64,000 nt of DNA, from NCBI RefSeq assembly GCF_021462225.1, contig NC_061811.1, positions 24,575,663-24,639,662 on the forward strand, read 5' to 3'. Position numbers and translations under genes: made by a program. Shown here piece by piece: positions 46,701-58,700 of the stretch (within the stretch, counting starts at the first letter, position 1; every line of letters starts with the position of its first letter). Below the pieces are notes generated by a model. The model ran no database searches. It had not been told where the DNA came from and saw only the letters and a program-made list of their open reading frames with translations. The DNA comes from Girardinichthys multiradiatus (Eukaryota > Chordata > Actinopteri > Cyprinodontiformes > Goodeidae).

Positions 46701-49700
46701 CCCCAGCTCAGGCGTCTCGTGTTGGGGTTTACCCCGGTGGATGAGAGGGTCATGTCCCTGCGCCTTCGGGTCAGGGAGAGGTCTCTGACTGCCGTTTCGT
46801 CCTATGGGCCGAGCGGTGGTGCAGAGTACCTGGCCTTTTTGGTGTCCTTGTCGGGGGAGCTGGATACTGCACCTTTTGGGGACTCCGTCATTCTGCTGGG
46901 GGACTTCAACGCCCACATGGTAAACGACAGTGACACTTGGAAGGCTGTGATTGGTAGGAATGGCTTCCCCGATCTGAACCCGAGTGGTGTTTCATTGTTG
47001 GACTTCTGTGCTAGTCAAAGATTGTCTGTAATGAACACCATGTTCAAGCATTAGGGTGTTTATCAGTGCACTTGGCACCAGAACACCCTAGGGAGGAGGT
47101 CGATAATCGACATGCATGTCTTGGACACTCGGGTGAAGAGAGTGGCTGTGCTGTCCACCAATCATCACCTGGTGGTGAGTTTGATCCGCTGGAAGAGAAG
47201 GAAACCAGACAGACATGGCAGGCCCAAGCATATAGTAAGGGTCTGCCGGAAACATCTGGCAAAGCCGTCAGCCTGGAATGTATTCAACTCCCACCTCCGG
47301 AAGAGTTTTGAACAGATTCCGGGGGAGTTCGGAGATGGAGTCTGAGTGGACCATGTTCTCCGCCTCTGTTGTCGATGCTGCCACCCGTAGCTGTGGGCTA
47401 CCAGTGGTGGACACCAACAGTAAGGGAAGGGAAGAAGGAGTCCTATCAACTGCTCTTGGCTTGTGGGACTCCTGAGGTGACTGATGGGCTGTGGCAGAGG
47501 CAAAAAACCCAGGCCTTTGAGGAGTTTGGAAAGGCCATGGAGAAGGACTACTGTTTGGCCTCGAAGCGACTCTGCCAAACCGTCTGGCATCTCAGGAGAA
47601 GGAAGCAGTGCTTCACCAACCCTGTTTACAATGGGGGTGGGGAGCTGCTAACCTCAACTGGGGATATTGTCGGGCGATGGATGGAGTACTTCAAGGATCT
47701 CCTTAAAATTGTCGTCACTCCTTCACTGGTGGAAGCAAAGACTGGGGACTCGGGGTGGGACTCTTTCATCACCCAGGCTGAAGTCACCAAGGTGGTTAAA
47801 AAGGTCCACGGTGGCAGGTCTTTGGGGGTGGATGAGATCCGCCCTGAGTACCTCAAGTCTCTGGATGCTGTGGGGCTGTCATGGTTGACATGCCTCTTCA
47901 ACATTGCATGACGGTCAGGTACAGTGCGTCTGGAGTGGCAGACCGAGGTGGTGGTCCCCCTTCACAAGGGCGCTCCAGGAGTAAAGTGTCTTGGGCCCTT
48001 TATTAGGGGCAATCCAGTCTCTGTACAAGCAGAGTAGGAGTTTGGTCTGCATTGCCGACACAAAGCCAGAAATGTTCCCAGTGCATATTGGACTCCGGCA
48101 GGGCGGCTCTTTGTCACCGGTCCTGTTCATAACTTTCATGGACAGGATGTCTAGGCGCAGCCTAGGGCCAGAGGGGTTCTGGTTTGGGGACCGGTGGAAT
48201 TCATCTCTTTTTTTTGCAGATGACGTGGTCCTGCTAGCCCCTTCTAGCCAAGACCTACAGCACGCACTGGGCAGTTCGCAGCCGACTGTGAAGCAGCTGG
48301 GATGTAAATCAGCTCAAGTCCGAGGTCATGGTACTCGACCAGAAAAGGGTGGCTTGCCCTCTTCAGGTTGGAGGGGAGTTTCTGCCTCAAGTGGAGTTCA
48401 AGTATCTCTGGGTCTTGTTCACAAGTGAGGAGAGAATGGAGCGGGAGATCGACAGATGGACTGGTGCGGCTGCCGCAGTAATGGGGACGCTGTGCCGATT
48501 CGCTGTGGTGAAGAAAGAGCTGAGCTGAAAAGCAAAGCTCTCGTTTTACCGGTTGGTCAATGTTCCTTCTCTCACCAATGGGCCTAAACTTTGGGTCATG
48601 GCTGAAAGAACGAGATCTCAGAAACAAGCGAGGAGGAGTCAGTTGAGGTGGCTTGGGAATCTATACCGGATGCCTCCTGGACGCCTCCCTCGAGAGGTGT
48701 TACAGGCACATCCCGCCGGGTGGAGGACCAGGGGACGGCCCAGGACACGCTGGAGGGACTATGTCTCTCAGCTGGACTGGGAACGCCTTGGGCTCCCCAC
48801 GGAGGACCTGGAGGAGGTGTCTGGGGAGAAGGACGTCTGGGCGTCTCTGCTGAGTCTGGGTATTTTTAATTGATATGCTTGGCAGTTTTAGGTTTAAATT
48901 TATTTTATTTCAATTAAGAGGTCTTTTTGTGATAGAAAATATGATGCATTTCTCAAATGACAAAACAATATAAAATTATCTGCTTTTATTTACATTTTAT
49001 ATAATAAAAATTGTGTGTCAAAATAATTTAGAAACTTTTATTTCCATTGATACTTTCATGATTTATCTTCGGTCATGAGCTCTAAGTCTTTAAGGTTGGA
49101 AGGCCTCTTTCCCATTACCCCAATCTTTAGCTCCCTCCACAGATTATCTATTTCAGATTTTAGTCAGAACTTGCCAGGCCACTCTAAAATGTTAATATTT
49201 TCTGTTAATAGAAACATGTAGGTAAAATTAAAACATCGCTTTAAACTCAAATCTGCCAGAGGTATGAATAATGTTGGCCTGAACTGCATATGTTTGTATA
49301 CACACAAGACTTAACACAGCTGTATGTATCTACGGTGTATAAGATGTCTATAAGCATCTATTGGCTGCAGATATTATGATCAATTATAAACATGCAGTTT
49401 GCTGAAGTACCATTTCAAGATTCTTACAGCTCAAAAAATACTAAAAACAACAAACCATGAAACATACCGTTTTGGAAATTTTGCATCAGAAAGAGATACT
49501 TAAATCTCTAAACAAAAATATCTGGGGTTATTTCTTTAAGCAAAATGCTGGGTTTGTGTTATTCGGTTAAACATTGGGTCAAAAATTGTGACCCAGTTTG
49601 GACACTTTCAATTTCCCTTAAATGTGAATGTGTGCATGCATGATTGTTTGTCTTTGTTTGTCTAGTGTTGCCCTGTAAATGACAGGTGACCAGCCAAGAT

Positions 49701-52700
49701 GTACCCAATGACCGCCACGCACAGACAGGTGTAGTTTATGCTTGGATATAATTAATTTCATCCCAGAAATTGCTGGTTGTGTTATGTCGGTTATGCATTA
49801 TTTTTTTAATCCCACTGATTGATAGTCTGAAAGTTAGATATAAGTCACTTTACCCAGGTTTTTGGGTTGAAAACCTAACCCAGTAGGATGGGTTAAACCC
49901 CAAACCCAAACTTGTTGTGTCAAGTCAACTCAGGCCAGAATAGGCCCACATCTGAACCCCGACTGAGTTAGGACAAAAAAAACAAATTGGGTGTTAAAAC
50001 GTATCTTTCAGCCTCTGCAGTTTTTCATGCTTTGTTTTGTTTTCCATTGTATAAAAAAGTCCTAAAACTTCTTAAAGTAATAAATAAACAGGAATGAAAA
50101 GGATAAAAAAAACACACCCTTCATGTAGAGGTAACCATGGAAATACGGTGGCCCATTTCCATTGAGCAAAGTCACTCGTCCATTCGTCACCTCTTCATCA
50201 GTGTCCATCATGCCATCGTGTTCATCTTCACTGTCTGCATACTGCAATGTCACAAAAAAAACATCATCGCTTGTTACATAATGGTAACTGGAAATGCTAC
50301 AAAAATATTCAAAATAGAACGCAATATGAGTTCAGAAGAGTGACCAAGGAACAAAGGATTCACTTTATAGCTGCTCATACATGTCTGCGTGCACGCATGT
50401 GAGGATGCGAGTAAGTGTGTGTCCTCACAGAGTCAGAGCTGCCTCTGTAGGACTCCACGCTGGTGTTGGTACAGGTTGACTTCCTTGGATGCTCCTCATC
50501 CGTCACGGCAGCACTCCCACGGTTGCTTCCAGACACCGAGCTGTCGTCCCCAGCAGTGACAGATCCCTCCTCATCTTCCTGATCGTAGTCGGACTCCGTA
50601 TCGGCCGGCATGCTGTAGATGGGCTCCTCTCCATCCACGAGGCTCTCCACCATGCTCACTTTCCTCTCTGAATCTGGCTTAGTTTCCTCTTTTGTCTCTC
50701 CCTCTCCTGGAGGAGATGATGGTGGCGGAGGTGGAGGAACGAGAGTGCCATCTCCAGGTGGAGGGAGCAGAGGAGGCGGAGGAATTCCAACAGCAGGGAT
50801 GCCGTCTACTGGAAGTGGAGGAGGCGCAGGGGGAACAGTTCCCTCTGCAAAAGCAGGAGGAGGAGGAGGGAGATGAACAAATATGTCCTGATCTATGGGA
50901 GCATCAGACTCAGCAGGAGGAGGGAAGTCAGGCAGGGGGATGCACTCTTCCTCAGCATGAAAGCCTTCGTCTACATCCTCTTCCTTAGATGCCCCTCCAG
51001 CTGTGCTTGCCCCTTTTGCCTTTTTCACCTCCGCCACAGGCTTGGCTCCAACGGCTTCCACTGAAGGATCCACACCCCTAAAGTTTAGGAGGTCTATCAG
51101 CTCTGTTGCCTTCCGGGATGCCTCCTTTTTCATTCGCTTGAGCTCAGCATCTCGACGCAACTGTAACTCCTGTTTGGAGGACTCGCACAGCTGCGACACC
51201 TCATCCTCTCGCTTTTTCTGCAAGCGTTCAATCTCTCTTTCCAGCTGGAGGATCTCCTCCATTTGACGAGCTTCATCCTTCAGGGGAAAAAAGAGATAGG
51301 GTCATACAGGTTTTTCATTCTGTAACTCAAACTGAGTATTATAAACTGCAGCATCGATAATTGGTTGGCTTTTAATTAGTGTCTAGTTTTCCTGCTTAAG
51401 GGGCATTGCACAATACAAGGATTTATATCACTTCACCTTTCCCACATTTTGTCACAATACAATAACAAAAGCTCAAAATGCACCAGTGAACAAACAACAT
51501 CATGAAGACCAACACAGCAGACTGGTCAGAGATATTTTAAAACCAGGGTTAGGATATAAAACAATATCTCAAGCTTTGAACATCTTACAAAGCACTTTTC
51601 AATCCATTCTTCGAAAACAGAAAGAGCATGGCACAACTGTGGAACATGTGCAATAAGGTCTTGGTCAGATGAGCCCAAACGTAACTATTTTTTGGCCTAT
51701 TTGTAAAACACTATGTGTGGCGGAAAACTGACTCCGCTCATCTGAACACAACAAGGTGTTGGCTCCATCACGCTGTGTGGATGCTTTTCTTTAGCAGAGA
51801 CAAAAAAGTGGGTGAGAGTTGATGGGAAGATGGATGGCGCTAAATACAAGGCAGTCCTAGAAGAAAAACCTGTTAGTTGCTTTAAAAGACCTGAGGTTCA
51901 GCTTCAGGTAGGACAACAGATGTAAAGAGAGAGTCAGATCTGAGATCAAAGCTAACTCATTTGTTACAATTGTTCAGTCAAAATCTAGACTTGAATCCAG
52001 TTCAGAATTTGTGACAAGATCTGAAATTCTGTTAACATAGACTGTCCTTTAATCTGACCTTGAGCTATTTTACAAAGAACAATGGACAAGACTTCCAACC
52101 TGACAGAGACATGCAGCATCAGACCCAGATTGCAACTGTACAATTAACAGTGGCTCTATAAAGTTTTGGCTCAAAGTGGCTGAATACAAATACACACCAC
52201 ACCATTCAGGATTTTATTTGTAAAACATGTTGAAAACTATTTATCGTTTTCTTTTCCATTCCTGAAAAAAAAAAATGCTAGAAATGCAGCATTTGTGTCT
52301 GTTAATCTCACCTTCTTATCTGCTTCTTCATTCTCCTCTTCATTTTCCTCTTCACCCATCTTCTTCTTATCCTCCTCCTCTTTCTTCCTTTGTTCCTCTT
52401 CACTCTTCTTCTTCTCTTGCTTGAGTTTTTGAACGCGGGCTCGGGCCACCTGACCACGCCTGTATTTCTGCAGCACCAGCGCTGCCTTACGCTTCTTGAC
52501 GAACTGTCCACGATGGATGCGCCTCCGCAAGTGTTTCTGCAGAACGACGATGCTGGAGCGAACCTGTTTGAAATGCTTCCTGTGACAGAAAAGGGAAAAA
52601 GTTGTGTTAGAACAGGACAAACACCAGGTAGGAGTCAATATCGTCCCTCAAGCATGAATTTATGATGGCTCTTACTTTGCAGAGAAAGTCAGTAGATGGG

Positions 52701-55700
52701 CTCGGATTATCATGGCAGCTTGACGCCGGACTTCATCCCTGTCTTTCTCTAAACGCTGCTCCAAAGATTCTTTCATGAACACCTACAGGACCAAGAGAAT
52801 AGTAATATAAAGAATACTGATTCCTAGCATTAACTGGGAAAATCAAAACTGTATAATATACATCTGAAAACATACAAAAATATACACCTGTGTATTTACT
52901 GACACGTAACCTTTTTTCCTCACTGTCCAACATTAAATCATTTCAAACATTTCCTGTTTTGTGTCAATTAGGATTACCACATTTTTTTCTATTTGTTAAA
53001 TCCCAAAATACAAATTAGGATGTTCACGTACGTGTCATCAGTATTTGTTAGAACTGTCTTTTAAGCGGTATGACTTGGATCACACATTTTGAAGATCCTT
53101 CCTTAAGCTTCTCACAATACATTGCTGTTTTTTTGGCCCATTTCTTCTGACAGAACTGGTGTAACTGGGTCAATTTTGTAAGTCACCTTTCTTACACATA
53201 CCTTTTCACCTCTGCCCACAAAGTTTCTATGATCTCAGTTCTATGGAAACATTGTGGGTAGAGCTTTGTGATGGCCACACCAAAACACTGATTCCGGCCA
53301 AACATTTCAGATTTAGATGTGTCAAAGCATGGGCATGTCTCCTGAAAATTAGGCTCTTTTTTTTTTTTTTAAGATATTTTTTCAGCACTAGTGGCCTTTA
53401 TTATTATTTTTTTATTTGACTGTAGGCAGACAGGAAAGAGAGGTAGAGAGAGTGGGAGGTATTTGGCAAATGTCACCGGGTCTGGGACTTGAACCCGGGA
53501 CGGCCGCTTCCACTGTTAGTGTCCTTTTAGCCCAAGTCGGTCCAGGACTTGTTTACCTTTGGATAATGACACTCTCTAACTAGCTTCCTGTTCTTGTTCT
53601 AAAGGTTGATACGCAGATTGTACATAAAAACATGTTGATCTATATTGGCTGGACATTGCCAAGGTGTTCATATGTGCAAATAAACGCTTAAATTGATTAA
53701 AAGTTACTTTCAATTTGGTGACCTAAAACATAAAAGGGTAATTCTGTTTAATGTCAAACAGTGAGGAAAAAAGGGCAATGGTTTTTTTTTATACAGCGTA
53801 TGTAAATATCTGATCTGAAAGCATCAACTTTCAAAAACTTGCCTTGGTCTTTCCCAGCTGCCACTCTTTCTTTGTCTTATCATATTTAGTTAAGAGATCA
53901 GTACTTCTTTTCTTATCATCCCATGCTGCTGGTACTTTGTCTTTTAAGATGATTTTATACCTGACACCGAAATGAAACACAATATGAGACAAAAGTAGAA
54001 ACAACTCAGTAGGATGTTAAAAAGTTACAGAAATGGACCAGGTTAGTGTAGACAATAAGGAGACATGCCGTAAGAAGAAATCTTTGAATGTTCTGCGAAC
54101 GGGGAACCCAGCACGACGGATCTTCACAGTCTCCAACATCCCTGAATATCTTAGCTGGTTCAGGACGGTCTCAGGGTCAAACACATGGGGATTCTACAAA
54201 GACAAAGGAAAAAGGTTTAAAATTCAAAGACTCTGAACACTATAAACCCCAATAATAAGAGAGAGAGAGGGAGAGAGAGAGGCATTAATGTCTGTTGGAG
54301 AAAAGATTCAATGATGCACAGAAAGTGACCTTTTCCATGTTGGGTTTAATGCAGCGAATGAAGAACGGATTGGATGCGCTAAGAGTGGCCATAAGAGCAT
54401 GGAGGGAGTCCTGAGGAGACAAAGCCATAAATTAATATAGATTTTTTTTTCCCATAATGTAAAATAGCCCCATGGTAACACAATAATGAAACTCATTACT
54501 GCCACTTGGTAAAATAAACAACTGCTGATGAAGCCCAATGACATTTAAACACAAGCAACCTCAGATTCTTGTGTTTTATGATTCTGGCTTCAGTGTATTG
54601 TTCTGTCTTCTGCTTAGAAAGGAAAACATGTGAATAACTCACCCTGAACTGGGAGCTCACTGTGGGCTTACGTCTGGCTGTCCCCATCTTCTCCTCATTG
54701 TTTCTGCTGCCGACCTTCTCAAACAAGTCATAGATGAAGTCCAGCCTGAGAGGCAACAGGAAATCATTTACAGTAGGTTGTGCACCCGTAGGGTGCTTGC
54801 ACTTAATTTTTTTCCTAAACTCCACTTTCGTAATTTGTAAATGAAATCAGCTAAAATATATACAAATACCATCATATTCAATAAATAAGAATATTTACTT
54901 CAACGATGCTCATTTGTGAGATTAAAAGTACCTTTTGAAAATAACCTTTAAGCAGGTATTTAACATACTTTTCACTAAGCCCACGTTTCTGTATTAAAAA
55001 CGTTTCTGTTATTGGTCTGATGTAATATTTTAATCGTGTTTTTATTAACTGTAGGCAGAAAATCATCATAATTAACAGGAATAAAGGCTTGCAAACATCA
55101 GTCTGCGAGTAAATAATCTATATAATGTGTTTCACTTAGTGAATTGAGTTAAAGAAATTAAGTTGGACTTCCGTGATTATAAGACATTAATAAACTTTTT
55201 CTCAAATATCGCAGGAATCATTTGACGCACAATTATCGACTTTTTTGTACATTGAAATCTGCTACCTGCTGTCCTTGAGCATGTTCAGGATGTCATCCCT
55301 GAACGTGTCTCTGTTCTTCTCCAGGATTCCTCTCACATCATACAGCACCTGCTCAAAATAGGCACACTTCCAAAGGTTAGAACAACCATATGAAAAGTTT
55401 GCTGACATTAAAAGGTGCTTATTTATCCATAGCTCACCTCTCCAGCATAATGCTTGATCCCAAACTGATGATCTGCAACTCTGGGCTTCACATAGTATGG
55501 GTTTGTCTGCAGAAAACATAAACGGAGCACGGCCTTGAAAACACAAATAAATCAAAACAGCTTAAAATGTCAAGATGCAGTAATGTGTTGCATTAAATAA
55601 CTCCTACAGAGTGTCTGCTGTGCAACTTCTCCAGCAGAGTGAAGTCTGTTCCTTTGGGGAATCGGCTCTCTTCATTCACTAGAGCCAACAAGCCAAGTTT

Positions 55701-58700
55701 CTGACATGAAGAAAAAAACAAGGTGTAACTACTTCTCGTTACAGAATCAAAATCAGAATTTGATAAGTCCTTTACAGCAGCAACTTCTCAAAATTAACAG
55801 CAACATTTCATACCTTCTCTATGAGGTCGAGACACTCCGCATTGTCCATCCAGTCAATGGCATCCCACTGAACACCTTCCCTATATAAACACATCCGAAC
55901 CCCAACATTTATACTTTAAACAGGCAGCACCTTTTAAGCTGAATCTTAGAGAAACATGGCCCGTTTTTCAGTGTCACCTGTTGTACTCCAGTTGCTCCAG
56001 GGAGAAGATGTGCTTGTTGAAGTACGCCTGAAGTTTCTCATTGGCGTAATTGATGTTAAACTGCTCAAACCGATTAACCTGCAAATCAAAATATTCTAAC
56101 TATATAAAACTATGGTTTATGCAAAATGAACCCTGAAATATACAGTACCTTGCATTTTGTCTGAATATAACCACATGCGTCAATATATTTTATTGGGATT
56201 TTATGTGCACAAAATGTTGCAAAACTGTGAAGGATAAATGATTTTATAATTTGTAGTTTTAGCTTGCAATAGCTCATCTTACTAAATACTTTTTTAGAAC
56301 CAAAAAAGTATTGCTGAAATTCCAGCTAAATGTGGGTATTTCTTTGCCAGCTTTGCACATCTAGAGGCCAACATGTTTGTAATAGCTGACATTTTCTATT
56401 TCTATGTCATTGAAAATCCATCCATTTATTCATTTTCTATACCTACTTTTTCATGCAGGGTCGCGCGAGGGAGCGGGTGCCTCCCCATCACATGACAACA
56501 CAGAGCAACGCAGAGACACACAGCAAAACATTTCCCATTTAAAATCTTACACTACTTTGTGTTGCTCTATCACACAAAATCCTCCCAAAATATACTGAAC
56601 TTGTGGGCGTAATGTGACAAATACAGAAACAATGCTTTTCAAGGCACTACATGGTGTGCATTAAAAAAGGACAGTTTTAAATGCAGCTGATTACTTCCAG
56701 GAAGTTCAATAGTCAGGCCTAAGGATATAAGTCATTCATAATGATGTTAATAAAAGTCCCTTATCTATAAATCTATCATTTTTCTGTAATTGTACATCCT
56801 GTATAGGTTTACTGAGCTAGCTGCTTTGAGTTCAAGCATTTTTTCCAGCTCGCATTGCAGCACATCAGCAAATTTGTTCTCTATCAATTAGCTACAAAAG
56901 TGTATGAGTCTTGACCCAGTTTTGAGGCTGAGGAGCTTTTTGCAGAACAATGAAAGACTGGGCCGAATGAGCTCCAAAGCACAATAAACTTAAAAAACTT
57001 TCAGAGTTCTGACCTCAAAATTTTCAAAGCCGAAGATATCAAGGATGCCAATGGATTTGAAATTTTCCTTTCCTTTGATCTTCTGATTAATCTTGAGGAT
57101 TATCCAGGAAAAACACTGGGAATATAACGCCATAGCAACAGAGTCCCTGGAATCGATGGCCTGCAGTAACGACAAAGTGAGTAAGGACAGGTGTGTAAAT
57201 GGTTGAGCGAGATTATTCAAAAAAGGAAAATGTATATATGTGCTGACCTGCTCAATAGTGAGAGGCGAACAGATTTCCTCTCCTCTTAAAATTATGGATC
57301 GCTGAGTCAGGACTTCAGAGAGCTGGAAGGCATCCAGGCCCAGCAAATCACTGACATTACTGACCACTGAAAAACAAAACAAAACGTGTGTCACAGTTCT
57401 GCAGTTACTCAAATTCGATCCCTAAACTTACTGAATCATTTTAAATGAGTACCAGCCTGACCTTGCTTGGTGGTGATCTGAGCTCCTCCTGCAAGCATGA
57501 ACTCCATGTTGCCGAGCTGTAGGACTCCTGACAGAAGTTTGAACATGTCTCTGATCTCTTCTTCTGTAAACCCTAAAACCTTCAGCGCCTCCTGCAAGGG
57601 CAGGACAAGGGCAGGAAATAGATAAATGCCGTGTTTTTTTATAACCTAGGTGAGTTATCTACAAGAACATTGTGATATGTTAAAATTTTGAACATTAATG
57701 TGAAGAACTAGAAATTCAAAGTTGCAGCATACTCTGATACGTTTGCAATTACACTAACAAAGAACTGAGTTAAATTATAGCTTAAACTATTCTTTACCTC
57801 TTTGTGTTTGTTGTTGATAAATATTTAAAAGCATTAGAACTGAACAGAAAAAAACAAAGACTGACCATAACACTGTTGTACAACTCTTTGTCATTCAGGC
57901 TCTTATCCTTCAGACAACCTGATTGGCTGAGGTAGTGGAAAGATTCAGCAGGGTCCTCCAGGAAGTAGAGGCCTGTTGGAAGAACCTTATTAGACTTTCA
58001 GACATGTAGATGTGTTCATACTTTATCTTCAGAATGATATGCTAACTAAAATATATTTCTCATCTCAGTTTAGTCTAATTGGTTATAGCTGTGTTGTAAA
58101 AGCTGATACATAGCTCAAATAGGAATCAGCATGAAGGCACACCAAAATCTGGTTCTCTCATTAAATCTATAAATTTTTACCACTAGGAATTATTATGTCA
58201 TCACTTATTTTCTTTTCAATGTCCTGTCTTTATTTTTATGATAAATCCATTATAATTAAACTGACACAAGGCAACTGCACCCTGAAAAGACTACAATGCC
58301 TGAAATCTAAACCTGATTCACAAAGGAACCATATGTATAGTCAGTTGCAAAAGTATTGATACCCCTTAAGCCTTTTTACATGTTTTCATTTTACCACCAG
58401 AATATTTGTTGTATTTTATTGGTATTTTATTTGAAAGTCAGAGCGGAGTGAAAGGTCAAGACTGGGCCATTCAAACACATAAAGATTCTTTGACCTCCAC
58501 CGTTGTAGCTCTGGCTGTACATTTAGGGTTGTTGTCCTGCTGGAAGGTGACCTTCAGCCCCGTCTCAGGTTATTTATATCTTCTGACAGGTTTTCTTTCA
58601 GGATTTCCCTCTATTTGGCCACATCCATCTTCTCATTAACTCTGGTATGTTTCCCTATCCCTACTGAAGAAAAGCATCCCCACAGCATGATGGTCCCATC

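Noticed and set aside
50489..51266. Several plus-strand frames rich in Gly/Glu
   Set aside because: They are antisense to the proline-rich, acidic myo10 exon; the minus-strand reading matches myosin X with correct splice phases.
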